NCBI RefSeq assembly: GCF_002531755.2
Contig: NZ_CP034998.1
Coordinates: 2,418,001-2,482,000, forward strand
Length of the DNA: 64,000 nt
Direction: 5' to 3'
Source: Rhizobium acidisoli
Lineage (GTDB): Bacteria; Pseudomonadota; Alphaproteobacteria; Rhizobiales; Rhizobiaceae
Shown: piece after piece, positions 8,964-17,145 of the stretch
How positions within the stretch are numbered: the first letter of the stretch is position 1
How the letters are laid out: every line of letters starts with the position of its first letter
Notes under the pieces: model-generated
What the model was told of the DNA's origin: nothing
Seen by the model: the letters and a program-made list of their open reading frames with translations, nothing else
Databases searched by the model: none
Translations under genes and position numbers: made by a program

Positions 8964-9137
8964 ATGAGCAAGACCAACGTCCGTGAACTACAGAAACGCG
9001 CCGAACAGCAGGTCAAAAACACCAGCGCCGGCGGCCACCTCGGCGGCACATATTTCGGTCAGCAGCCCGACGGCAAAACTGCCTCGGACAGCAGCAACGA
9101 CAGCGCCAAGGCGCGGCCGAACGACGGAAGCAATTGA
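8964..9137 (+). CDS. Small hydrophilic protein, probable stress-regulated
   Basis: A 57-aa protein (MSKTNVRELQKRAEQQVKN) with an AGGGAG ribosome site ending seven bases before the ATG. After a short basic helix it is Gly, Ser, Asp and Asn rich and likely disordered, with no membrane segment or signal. The candidate EcfG-type promoter just upstream suggests induction in the general stress response, as is usual for small hydrophilic proteins in rhizobia. No enzymatic function can be assigned. Confidence 0.6.
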   Translation: MSKTNVRELQKRAEQQVKNTSAGGHLGGTYFGQQPDGKTASDSSNDSAKARPNDGSN

Positions 9138-9451
9138 GCGGCGCGTGCCGCCCGCTTGCGTGGTGGCGATATCCCCACCAACTATTGTCGGGAAGCCCCA
9201 CAGTTCCCTCATTTCTGTTCTCGGGCTTTGACCCAAGGACAGAGATGAGGGTGCTGGGTGAGAGTTTTCTATAAAATCTTCTACAGGCATGCACACGCCG
9301 CAACGCCAGCGGATATCGCCAGCCGCGCATTCGCCTGGCCCGTGCTCACACCATCCCCACCCGTCATTGAACGGCAACGCCTCTGCCCTACCTTCTGCTC
9401 GCGGCCGGCCGGCCGAGGGATACGAACTGGGGGCGAAGGTGGAGGGGCGAC
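9138..9451. repeat. Gene-free gap with one imperfect hairpin
   Basis: Within this 314-base gap, 9206-9251 forms an inverted repeat: CCCTCATTTCTGTTC pairs with the complement at 9237-9251 with two mismatches, enclosing a TCGGGCTTTGACCCAAG loop. It resembles in sequence the larger family-B palindromes at 23861 and 54253. Nothing else was seen; the promoter for the gene at 9452 should be near 9380-9440. Confidence 0.5.
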
Positions 9452-10390
9452 GTGGCATCCTATTCGATCGACGATGCGATCCGGGAGCTTGCTCCGGTTC
9501 TCGGCAAGGCGCCGGCGGGTGCAGTGAGGGCCGAATGGACCGCCACCACGCTGCAGGCCGGCCATTCCTCCCGCACCGGCGGTTATGTCGATGCCAAGGG
9601 CAAGCATATCAGGCAGGATTCCACCCAACCGCTCGGCATTATCGAGGAGGTCGTCGAAAAGCTCGATGCGGCCGCGACGGAGCGGTTCAACACGGTGGTG
9701 ATCCGCTGGAAAAAGCCGAGATTTCCCTTGATGCGGGCGCAGCTGACCCTCGAAACCACCTATGACCAATCGATCGTTCCGCGTGGTCCCGACGATCCGA
9801 TTTACGAGGCTTCCGCCGCCGCGCGGCGCGCCTTCTGGCAGAGCCGCGGCCTAGTGCAAGAGGGTTTTGCCGTCGAGCGTGCGACGGCCAATATCTATAA
9901 CCAGACGAAATGGTTCGGCCCGCACCGCCGCATCCTCGCCATCCATGCGCCGGAAATGCTGACGCTTGCCACCGACGGACTGTCGACCCCATGGGCCGGC
10001 ATATCCGATCAGGAGAACGGTGTCGAATGCGAGCTTTTCATGGAATTCAACGCTGCGACAATGGATGCGGAGGAGATCGGCAATTGGGGCAACTTGCTGA
10101 TCAGCATCGGCGACCTCGTGGCCGACGGGCATCGCGTCGCCCGCGATGTCGACAAGCACGGCGCCATCCTGTTCTGCCGGCTGACCGATGACTACCGCCC
10201 GATGACTCGGATCATGCTCAGCCGCGACCCCGACCGGATCGACGGCCTGCCTTTCGGCGCCGCGCCGCTGATCCGCGCGACGCCGATCGCCGAAGCCGAG
10301 ATCGAAGGGCATGACCTTTCAGAAGAGTGGGGAGCCACCGCAGCGCGTGCGGCGCTGGCCAAACGCGGCATCCTCCAGCAGCCCACCTGA
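9452..10390 (+). CDS. SUFU-like domain protein, function unknown
   Basis: A 312-aa soluble protein starting at GTG 9452, which has GGAGGGG six bases before it. No signal peptide or membrane segment. The central part (about residues 165-270) with LSTPWAGI followed by GVECELFMEF resembles bacterial suppressor-of-fused (SUFU) domain proteins, whose strands carry the CEL motif. The role of bacterial SUFU proteins is not settled; some serve as immunity proteins to toxins, but no toxin gene is next to it. It is read alone, facing the SRPBCC gene at 10443. Confidence 0.55.
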   Translation: MASYSIDDAIRELAPVLGKAPAGAVRAEWTATTLQAGHSSRTGGYVDAKGKHIRQDSTQPLGIIEEVVEKLDAAATERFNTVVIRWKKPRFPLMRAQLTLETTYDQSIVPRGPDDPIYEASAAARRAFWQSRGLVQEGFAVERATANIYNQTKWFGPHRRILAIHAPEMLTLATDGLSTPWAGISDQENGVECELFMEFNAATMDAEEIGNWGNLLISIGDLVADGHRVARDVDKHGAILFCRLTDDYRPMTRIMLSRDPDRIDGLPFGAAPLIRATPIAEAEIEGHDLSEEWGATAARAALAKRGILQQPT

Positions 10391-10442
10391 GGGCTCTCTT
10401 GGGCCGCCGGCGTAAAGCCCCGGCAGCCCTGGCGCAATCGCG

Positions 10443-10886
10443 CTATTCCTGGATATCGGGCTCGATCACCCTGGCGAGGTTTTTCAGAGACTCCTGCCAG
10501 CCGAGATAACAAGCCTCCGGCGGGATGAGGTCGGGCACGCCTGCTTGGGTGATATCAACCTCGGTACCGACCGAGACCTTTTTCAGCGTCACAGTGACTT
10601 CCATTTCGCCCGGCAGGTTCGGATCGTCGAACTTGTCGGTGTAGCGGACGCGTTCGCCGGGGACGAGCTCGCGAAATTCGCCGCCGAAGGCATGGCTGTT
10701 GCCGGTGGTGAAGTTGCGGAACGACATTCTGAACGTGCCGCCGACGACCGGCTCCAAATGATGCACGGTGCACAGAAAGCCGTTCGGCGGCAGCCACTTG
10801 GCAAGCGCATCCGCCTCGATGAAGGCGCGATAGACCTTGTCCGGGCTGGTCGCGAAGACGCGATGCAGGCGTATGGTGTTCGGCAT
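10443..10886 (-). CDS. SRPBCC/AHSA1-like domain protein
   Basis: A 147-aa single-domain protein. The ATG at 10884-10886 (MPNTIRLHRVF) has AGGGA nine bases upstream and is chosen over an open frame that extends to 10970. It has the family hallmarks: VYRAFIEADALAKWLPP at the start of the domain, GGTFRMSF and GGEFRELVPGERVRYTD in the middle, and the closing GWQESLKNLARVIE helix. These START-like folds bind hydrophobic ligands; many are stress proteins or polyketide-type enzymes. The ligand is unknown. It is followed on the same strand by nothing and preceded by the GFA gene (111 bases). Confidence 0.85.
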   Translation of the reverse strand: MPNTIRLHRVFATSPDKVYRAFIEADALAKWLPPNGFLCTVHHLEPVVGGTFRMSFRNFTTGNSHAFGGEFRELVPGERVRYTDKFDDPNLPGEMEVTVTLKKVSVGTEVDITQAGVPDLIPPEACYLGWQESLKNLARVIEPDIQE

Positions 10887-10997
10887 GGTGATGATCCCTT
10901 GTGGTGGAATGAACGCGCTAAGGACGGACAAGCCTTCGCCGATCCGACACGGGATCGATCTTTTCTTCAAGAAAAATCGCTTGGCGCCGTGCAGCCG

Positions 10998-11411
10998 TCA
11001 GCTCGGCATGCCTTCGAACTGCGGAAGGTGGAGGGGCGTTGCCCAAGCCAGCCGCCGTTTGGTGAACATCTCGACGCCGGGCTGTATCAGCTCAGGCCGA
11101 TCCAGGCTGCCAAGGGTGACGAAGACCAGACCAGGAAAGCTTTCGAGGTTGCTGCTGAACAACCGTGCACCGCAATCGGCGCAGAAGTTGCGATCGAGCC
11201 CCTTGCCGGAATCGGCGATGTAGTGAAACGCCTTGGCTTTGCCGGCAGTCAGGGTGAAATCATCCTGCGGCACGGCAAAGAAGGTGGCCGCCTCGCCGCC
11301 CGAGGCTTTCTTGCAATCCAGACAATGGCAGTCCGCGACGAAGGTCGGATCTGTGTCGAAGCCGAATTGCACCGCGCCGCAAGCACATTTTCCCGTATAT
11401 TTCCTACCCAT
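10998..11411 (-). CDS. GFA-family (CENP-V-type) zinc protein
   Basis: A 137-aa protein of the glutathione-dependent formaldehyde-activating/CENP-V family. The ATG at 11409-11411 has AAGGA seven bases upstream; two further in-frame ATGs lie at 11426 and 11435. Zinc ligands are visible as CACGAV, CHCLDCKK and FCADCGARLF, the usual C-x-C, C-x-C-xx-C and C-xx-C set. True GFA activity has been doubted for the family, so only the fold and zinc binding are secure. A second, diverged copy is at 34505-35005. Confidence 0.85.
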   Translation of the reverse strand: MGRKYTGKCACGAVQFGFDTDPTFVADCHCLDCKKASGGEAATFFAVPQDDFTLTAGKAKAFHYIADSGKGLDRNFCADCGARLFSSNLESFPGLVFVTLGSLDRPELIQPGVEMFTKRRLAWATPLHLPQFEGMPS

Positions 11412-11463
11412 GCCGGGGTCCTTCATCCGTTTCAAGATCGGCGGCGGAGCTCGCCCCTACGCC

Positions 11464-12156
11464 TCAGGCCGCATCCTGCTTGCCCAGCGCATGCAGCAAC
11501 AGGCGTGCGGCCTGCTTCGACGAGGCCGGGTTCTGCCCGGTAATCAGCTGATCATCCTGGACGACATGCACCGCCCAGTCTTCCGTCGTCGAAAACTTCG
11601 CCCCCTGCTCTCTCAGTACGTCTTCGAGCAGGTAGGGCACGACCTCGACAAGCTGCACGGCGGCCTCCTCGGAATTGGTAAAGCCGGTCACCGTTCGACC
11701 CTTTGCGATCGGCCCGCCGTCCGGAGCCTTGACCTTGGTCAGGATCCCCGGCGCGTGACAGACGAGCGCCAGCGGTTTTCCCGCAGCAAGCGTCTCCTCG
11801 ATCAACGTGTGGGCGTTGCGGTCGTTCGTCAGATCCCAGAGCGGGCCATGGCCGCCGGGAAAGAACACGGTGTCGTAATCGGCCTGGTCGATGTCAGACA
11901 GTTTCAGCGTGTTGGCGAGCGCCGCCGTTGCCGACGGGTCGCGTTCAAACCGGCGCGTGTCGTCGGTCTGAAACGCCGGCTCGTTGCTCTTCGGATCGAG
12001 CGGAGGCTGACCTCCTTTGGGCGAAGCGAGCACGACCTCGGCCCCGGCATCACGGAAGACGAAATAAGGGGCGGCGAGCTCCTCTAGCCAGAATCCGGTC
12101 TTCTTTCCGGTATTTCCCAGCTGATCATGCGATGTGAGAACCATGAGAATTTTCAT
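11464..12156 (-). CDS. DJ-1/PfpI-family protein, Hsp31-like glyoxalase or deglycase type
   Basis: A 230-aa protein beginning MKILMVLTSHDQLG. The class I glutamine-amidotransferase-like fold is shown by PGGHGPLWDL near residue 100 and the nucleophile elbow LVCHAPGIL with Cys near 132, plus an early Glu (ELAAPYFVF) that completes the catalytic set in Hsp31-like proteins. Members convert methylglyoxal to lactate without cofactor or act as chaperone-like stress proteins. The gene is alone; the GFA gene starts 52 bases downstream on the same strand, so the two detoxification-type genes might share a transcript. Confidence 0.85.
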   Translation of the reverse strand: MKILMVLTSHDQLGNTGKKTGFWLEELAAPYFVFRDAGAEVVLASPKGGQPPLDPKSNEPAFQTDDTRRFERDPSATAALANTLKLSDIDQADYDTVFFPGGHGPLWDLTNDRNAHTLIEETLAAGKPLALVCHAPGILTKVKAPDGGPIAKGRTVTGFTNSEEAAVQLVEVVPYLLEDVLREQGAKFSTTEDWAVHVVQDDQLITGQNPASSKQAARLLLHALGKQDAA

Positions 12157-12404
12157 TGCTCAGTTCCTTCGGCCGGCCGGAGGACAAACTCTCCCGCGTC
12201 CGGTTTAACGGTGAAATACTGCCTGCAATCTCATGCTGAATTGGCAGAAATCATAGATCGACTGCACCCGCGATACAAGCTCTCCCTTCCGCCATTGGTA
12301 TCGGCCAATCAGCTTCTGTGAGTTCTGAGGCTCCGGTGTATGAAGAGGGACGGATTGCCCGTAGGATCGATCCGATCGCGTTGGCCATTCCAGGGACCTG
12401 AAAA

Positions 12405-13406
12405 GTGAACAAGCCGAATTATCGGGATATCGCCCGCCATGCCGGCGTCGGGACGGCCACGGTCGAGCGGGTCCTGAACGGACGCGGGGGCGTGCGCCCG
12501 GAACTGGTCGAGAAGGTGATCATTGCCGCGCGCGCGCTGGATTATCCCCGCACGCTCCCGGACACCCATCGCGGCCTGCTGCGCATAGAGGTGTTGATGG
12601 TGCGTCCTGAAACGACCTTCTATCAGCGGCTCTCCGCGGCATTCGAGAGGATCGCGGCGACCCTCGACCCGCTGGTCATCGTGCATCGCAGTTTTACCGA
12701 AGAGATGAAGCCGGAAGAAATCGCGCGCCGCATCTTGTCGGCCGGCCTGCGGCGCGCCGGCCTGATCCTGGCGGTGCCCAACCATCCGGTGATCGGCGCG
12801 GCCGTCGAGAAGGTCAGCGCCCAAGGCTTGCCGGTGGTCCATGTCGTCACCCGCGCCTCGGAACGGACAGGCGAATTCGTCGGTATCGACAATTATGCCG
12901 CCGGCCGGACGGCAGCGCTCTTCATCAGCCGAATGGCACGCCGGACCGGTCCGGTCTTCGCGATCTGCCATCCGATCTATCAGGTGCACCGCGACCGCAT
13001 CCGCGGTTTTTCGGACTATTTTCTCGAGCATCCCGGCGCCACCAGCTTCCAGTATCTGGGCTTCGGTCTCGACGAAGAGCATCTCGGCGCTGAACTCCTG
13101 TCCTCGGCCTTGCGGATCTATCCGGACCTTGCCGGCCTCTATAATGCCGGCGGCGGTAATTCGGCGCTGATCGCTGTGCTGCGGCGGCATGCGCGCGAAC
13201 GCGGCATCTTCTTCGTCGGGCATGAACTCACCGATTATACGCGCAGCGCCTTGCAGGACGGTATCATGGATGTGGTCCTCGACCAGGCGCCCGAGGCGCA
13301 GGCCAGGCGATCGCTCGATCTGATCCTGCGCCGGATTGGCTTGACCGATATCAAACCGGACCAGGCACCGATCCGTTTTATTACCATCACCAAGGAAGGG
13401 CTTTGA
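12405..13406 (+). CDS. LacI-family transcriptional regulator
   Basis: A 333-aa regulator starting at GTG 12405. The N-terminal HTH reads YRDIARHAGVGTATVERVLNG (about residues 5-25), with the hinge PRTLP following, and the remaining 270 residues form the periplasmic-binding-like sensor domain with VPNHPVIG and VGIDNYAAGRTAA. The Val-Glu-Arg in place of the usual Val-Ser-Arg in the recognition helix is a small oddity. It stands 88 bases before the hydroxylase-ferredoxin operon, and a palindrome overlaps its stop codon, so it most likely controls that operon in response to a sugar or inositol-like compound. Confidence 0.9.
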   Translation: MNKPNYRDIARHAGVGTATVERVLNGRGGVRPELVEKVIIAARALDYPRTLPDTHRGLLRIEVLMVRPETTFYQRLSAAFERIAATLDPLVIVHRSFTEEMKPEEIARRILSAGLRRAGLILAVPNHPVIGAAVEKVSAQGLPVVHVVTRASERTGEFVGIDNYAAGRTAALFISRMARRTGPVFAICHPIYQVHRDRIRGFSDYFLEHPGATSFQYLGFGLDEEHLGAELLSSALRIYPDLAGLYNAGGGNSALIAVLRRHARERGIFFVGHELTDYTRSALQDGIMDVVLDQAPEAQARRSLDLILRRIGLTDIKPDQAPIRFITITKEGL

Positions 13407-13420
13407 TCTAATCAGATCAA
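13403..13420. promoter_or_regulatory. Candidate LacI-type operator
   Basis: TTGATCT-AATC-AGATCAA is an 18-base perfect palindrome (7-bp arms). It overlaps the stop codon of the LacI gene and lies 75 bases before the next start. It has no T run so is a better operator than terminator. Confidence 0.45.
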
Positions 13421-13494
13421 GGAAGGTTTCGGCATTCACCGGCGTCCCTGCTAATTTCCAGTCAGCAGAGAGATGCGGGGCGGAGGAGATGCCG

Positions 13495-14529
13495 ATGGAT
13501 GATCTGAAATTTGGCAAGCGCAACAAGCGCGGCGATTGGGCGCCGAACCAGCCGGCCGAAACCGCCCCGCTTTTCGCCTTTCCGCCGCGGCTGATGGCGG
13601 TCCTGAAATGGCTGCCGCATTACTTCCTTCCCTGGAACCTGATTTTCGCGGTCTCTGCGCTCGCCTATTGGGCCTGGGTCATTCCGCCCGTGGAGACGAT
13701 GACATCGCTCAGCCTTGGCTGGATCGCCTGGCTCTATGCGGTGAACGCCATCGCGGTCTTCCTGTTCTACGGCGCCTTCGAACTGCATCTCTACGTGTTG
13801 AAGCGGCAGGAAAACCGGTTCAAGTACAATGGCAAGTTCCCGGCCGACCAGAAGAGCAACGCCTTCTGGTTCGAGCGCCAGAACCTCGACAATATGCTGC
13901 GCACCTTCCTGTCAGGCGTGACGATCTGGACCGCCGTCGAGGTGGGCATGCTCTGGGCCCATGCCAATGGCTACGCGCCGTGGCTGCGGTTTGCAGACAA
14001 TCCATGGACGCTGGCGCTCGTCGCGCTCGTGGTGCCGATCATTCACGAGTTCCACTTTTTCTGCATACACCGGCTGATCCACACGCCTTTGCTCTACAAA
14101 TGGGTGCACTCGGTCCACCACAATTCGGTGAACCCTTCCCCCTGGTCGTCGCTGTCGATGCATCCGGTCGAGCATCTGCTCTATTTCGGAACGGCGTTCT
14201 ACCATCTGTTCCTACCCTCCAACCCGATCCTCATGCTCTACCAGCTGCATTATGCCGGTTTCGGGGCAATTCCCGGCCATGTCGGCTTCGACAAGGTCGA
14301 GATCGGTAAGGAGCAACTGGTCGATAGCCATGCCTATGCGCATTACCTCCACCACAAATATTTCGAGGTGAACTACGGCGACGCGCTGATCCCGCTCGAT
14401 AAATGGTTCGGCACCTGGCACGACGGCACGCCCGAGGGCGAAGCGCAGATGCAGGAACGCTACCGCAGACGCAAGGAAAAACTCGCGGCCCGCAAGGCCA
14501 GCCTGGAAGTCGGGGGAGCCGCCGAATGA
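13495..14529 (+). CDS. Sterol-desaturase-family membrane hydroxylase (MocD-like position)
   Basis: A 344-aa integral membrane di-iron protein. The ATG at 13495 has GGAGG eight bases upstream; the ATG at 13489 is too close to that site. Hydrophobic spans occur near residues 45-65, 70-95, 130-150 and 160-185. The three histidine clusters of the fatty-acid hydroxylase superfamily are present: HEFHFFCIHRLIH at 184-196, HSVHH at 205-209 and HYLHH at 283-287, so the iron centre should form. Electrons would come from the ferredoxin gene that overlaps its stop (ATGA). The cluster order hydroxylase, ferredoxin, reductase recalls mocDEF of rhizopine breakdown, but the substrate here is not shown. Confidence 0.85.
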   Translation: MDDLKFGKRNKRGDWAPNQPAETAPLFAFPPRLMAVLKWLPHYFLPWNLIFAVSALAYWAWVIPPVETMTSLSLGWIAWLYAVNAIAVFLFYGAFELHLYVLKRQENRFKYNGKFPADQKSNAFWFERQNLDNMLRTFLSGVTIWTAVEVGMLWAHANGYAPWLRFADNPWTLALVALVVPIIHEFHFFCIHRLIHTPLLYKWVHSVHHNSVNPSPWSSLSMHPVEHLLYFGTAFYHLFLPSNPILMLYQLHYAGFGAIPGHVGFDKVEIGKEQLVDSHAYAHYLHHKYFEVNYGDALIPLDKWFGTWHDGTPEGEAQMQERYRRRKEKLAARKASLEVGGAAE

Positions 14530-14837
14530 CCTGGGTTTCAGCTGGCAAACTCGACGATATCGAACAGGAAGGCGCCATCCGCTTCGATCATGGCGGCCGC
14601 ACCTATGCGATCTACCGTGGCCCGGACGACAGCGTCTACTGCACCGCCGGCCTCTGCACCCACGAGGCAATCCATCTCGCCGACGGATTGGTGATGGATT
14701 TCGAGGTGGAATGTCCAAAACATTCCGGCGCCTTCGACTATCGCACCGGCGAGGCCCTCAGGCTTCCCGCCTGCGAAAATCTGAAAACCTATCCGGCGGA
14801 AGTGATCGACGGAGAGGTTCGCGTGGCTCTGGCTTGA
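14526..14837 (+). CDS. mocE: MocE-family Rieske [2Fe-2S] ferredoxin
   Basis: A 103-aa soluble Rieske protein starting at the ATG that overlaps the upstream stop (14526-14529, ATGA). The cluster ligands are C44-T-H46 and C63-PK-H66, the classic two-Cys two-His set. The sequence (FDHGGRTYAIYRGPD, then LADGLVMDFE) matches what I know of the MocE family, named for rhizopine catabolism in Sinorhizobium meliloti. It should pass electrons from the FAD reductase at 14923 to the di-iron hydroxylase at 13495. Family assignment is firm; the rhizopine link is inference. Confidence 0.85.
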   Translation: MTWVSAGKLDDIEQEGAIRFDHGGRTYAIYRGPDDSVYCTAGLCTHEAIHLADGLVMDFEVECPKHSGAFDYRTGEALRLPACENLKTYPAEVIDGEVRVALA

Positions 14838-14922
14838 TGCATGTCGCCCGGACCTGCGCAGCGCTTCAGGCGTTGGTTTTTATGTCCTCACGAGCGCCGG
14901 CCGCTCTTTCCACGGAGAAAAC

Positions 14923-16128
14923 ATGGACGATATCGTCATCATCGGCGCCGGCGAAGCCGGCACCCGGGCAGCCTTTGCGCTGCGTGAAGCCGGTTATTCC
15001 GGGCCCGTCACGCTGGTCGGAGCCGAGCCTCATCTGCCCTATGAACGACCTCCCCTGTCGAAGACCGTGAACGATGCGGTGCAGATGAAGCTGATCTGCG
15101 CGGCAGACGCGCTCGAAGCGGCCGGCATTGCCTATCTCAAGGGCCTGTCGGCCGCCGAGCTGGATACCGGCGCAGCAACAGTGCGCTTGAGCGACGGAAG
15201 GGTGCTGCGCTACGAAAAGCTGCTTCTGGCGACCGGCGCGCGGCCGAGGCGGCTCACTTGCCCCGGTGCAGCGCATGCATTCGACTTCCGCACCCACACT
15301 GAGGCCGAAGCGATCTTCTCCCGTGTTGCACCGGGCCGGAGCGTGGCGATCATCGGCGCCGGTCTGATCGGGATGGAACTTGCAGCGGTTCTCCGCGGAA
15401 AGGACGTCGCGGTCAACGTGATCGAAGCCGCCCCGAAACCTTTGGGCCGCGCCGTCCCTGCCCGCTTTGCCGAAAAGCTGCACGCCAGACATGTTGCGGA
15501 AGGTGTGCGCTTTCACCTCGATCGAGGCGTGACGGCGATCGGCGACGACGGCGTCACCCTGACCGATGGCAGCCTGGTGCATGCCGATCTCGTCGTCAGC
15601 GCCATCGGAGTCCTGCCCGACATCGCCTTGGCCGATGCAGCGGGACTGGCCACCGGCAACGGCATCCTGACGGACGCCTGTCTTCGCACCAGCGCGCCGA
15701 ACGTCTTCGCTTCAGGCGATTGCGCGGCGGTGGCCGAGCCGGGTGGCGGACATGTTCGCTATGAAAGCTGGCGGAACGCCAGGACGCAGGCCGAAACCGC
15801 GGCGCGAAACATGGCGGGTACAGCCGAGACCTTCGCCGCCCTCCCCTGGTTCTGGTCCGACCAGTACGATCTCGGCCTCCAGGTGGCAGGACTGCCGCAG
15901 TCCTCCCATCGGACCGTCCAACGTTCGGCCGCGGAAGGCGAGCTCGAATTTTATCTCGATGACGGGCGCCTCGTGGCAGCCGCGGGCCTTGGCATGGGCA
16001 ATGGCCTGGCCCGGGACATCAAGCTCGCCGAGATGCTGATTGCCGCAGGCATCAGCCCCAGTCCCGCAGAACTGGCAGACCCGGGCGTAAACCTCAAAAT
16101 GCTTCTGAAGAGCGCGCGGGCCGCATGA
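14923..16128 (+). CDS. FAD/NAD(P)H-dependent ferredoxin reductase (MocF-like)
   Basis: A 401-aa flavoprotein. Start ATG 14923 with GGAG eight bases upstream. FAD loop IIGAGEAG at residues 6-13, NAD(P)H loop IIGAGLIGME about 144-153, and the second FAD motif VFASGDCAA about 262-270, followed by the reductase C-terminal domain, as in putidaredoxin or rhodocoxin reductases. Its place after a Rieske ferredoxin and a di-iron hydroxylase makes it the electron-input component of a three-part monooxygenase. Its stop overlaps the next start (ATGA at 16125). Confidence 0.88.
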   Translation: MDDIVIIGAGEAGTRAAFALREAGYSGPVTLVGAEPHLPYERPPLSKTVNDAVQMKLICAADALEAAGIAYLKGLSAAELDTGAATVRLSDGRVLRYEKLLLATGARPRRLTCPGAAHAFDFRTHTEAEAIFSRVAPGRSVAIIGAGLIGMELAAVLRGKDVAVNVIEAAPKPLGRAVPARFAEKLHARHVAEGVRFHLDRGVTAIGDDGVTLTDGSLVHADLVVSAIGVLPDIALADAAGLATGNGILTDACLRTSAPNVFASGDCAAVAEPGGGHVRYESWRNARTQAETAARNMAGTAETFAALPWFWSDQYDLGLQVAGLPQSSHRTVQRSAAEGELEFYLDDGRLVAAAGLGMGNGLARDIKLAEMLIAAGISPSPAELADPGVNLKMLLKSARAA

Positions 16129-16958
16129 CACAGAGGTTGCTGATCTTCCAATCGCTCTGGGCCATGGAGCGCCGGCACACGGATGGGTTCGAGCGCACAC
16201 TCGACCAGAACATCGCGATGATCTCCGAGGCGGGCTTCGACGGCATCAGCGCGCATTACACCAACCGGGGCGATGTCGTTGCCCTCGACGAGGCCATCCG
16301 GGGCACTGGCCTGAAGATCGAGGGTGTCTGCTTCCCGCGCTCTGTCGACGATCTGCGTCTGCCGCTGGAACTGGCCGCGGAGTTTCCGGTCAGCCACATC
16401 AACCTGCAACCCGATATCCGCCCGCGCCGCGTCGATGCCTGCCTGCCGCTTCTTGATGGCTGGATGCGGCTTGCTGAAGATGCCGGCATTCCCGTGTTCA
16501 TCGAAACACATCGCGACAGGATGACCGCGGACCTGTTCTTTACGCTGGATCTGCTCGATCAGCGTCCCGACCTGCCGCTGCTGGCCGACCTGTCGCATTT
16601 CCTCGTCGGCCGCGAGTTCGCCTTTCCGGTCGATGAGGAAAACCACGCTCTGATCCGACGCATCCTGGAGAACGCCCACGCATTTCACGGCCGGATTGCC
16701 TCGCGTGAACAGGTGCAGATCGAGATCTCCTTTCCGCACCACCGGCCCTGGGTCGATCTCTTCCTCGAATGGTGGGAATATGGTTTTCGCCACTGGCGAT
16801 CCCGCGCCGCCGAGGACGCCGAGCTGATCTTTACCTGCGAGCTGGGTCCCAAACCCTATGCGATCACCGGCAGAGACGGCAACGACTCGACCGACAGGTG
16901 GGCTGAGGCCCTGACGCTGCGGCAGCTTGTGCATAAGCTCTGGGCTGCCACCGCCTGA
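16125..16958 (+). CDS. Xylose-isomerase-like TIM-barrel protein
   Basis: A 277-aa protein of the sugar phosphate isomerase/epimerase (AP_endonuc_2) superfamily, translationally coupled to the reductase gene by ATGA. Candidate metal ligands are visible: Glu in PVFIETHRDR, Asp and His in LLADLSHFLVG, and Glu in FTCELGPKPYAI. Members act on sugars, inositols and their keto forms. As the last gene of the hydroxylase operon it likely processes the product, which again points to a polyol or inositol-like substrate. The role is inferred from context. Confidence 0.75.
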   Translation: MTQRLLIFQSLWAMERRHTDGFERTLDQNIAMISEAGFDGISAHYTNRGDVVALDEAIRGTGLKIEGVCFPRSVDDLRLPLELAAEFPVSHINLQPDIRPRRVDACLPLLDGWMRLAEDAGIPVFIETHRDRMTADLFFTLDLLDQRPDLPLLADLSHFLVGREFAFPVDEENHALIRRILENAHAFHGRIASREQVQIEISFPHHRPWVDLFLEWWEYGFRHWRSRAAEDAELIFTCELGPKPYAITGRDGNDSTDRWAEALTLRQLVHKLWAATA

Positions 16959-17076
16959 CATCAGCGTCCCGATCTGCAAATCCCCTGTTGGATCAGTGCA
17001 GTGTGCCCAAAATCGTAAGCCTGTCGGCAGAGGTTTGGGATTGTTAATCAGGGGTGCCTAATGTAAATCTTGACGT

Positions 17077-17089
17077 GCACAAGTTGTGC
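17077..17089. promoter_or_regulatory. Palindrome in promoter region of signalling operon
   Basis: GCACAA-G-TTGTGC is a perfect 13-base palindrome that begins just after a TTGAC (17070-17074) resembling a -35 box. No good -10 at normal spacing was found. It is 57 bases before the first start codon of the operon and may be a repressor or activator site. Confidence 0.35.
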
Positions 17090-17145
17090 GACAGTTGATT
17101 TGCTACGATATCTGGTTAGGACACTCGACTGGGAGAGGCCCGAAG

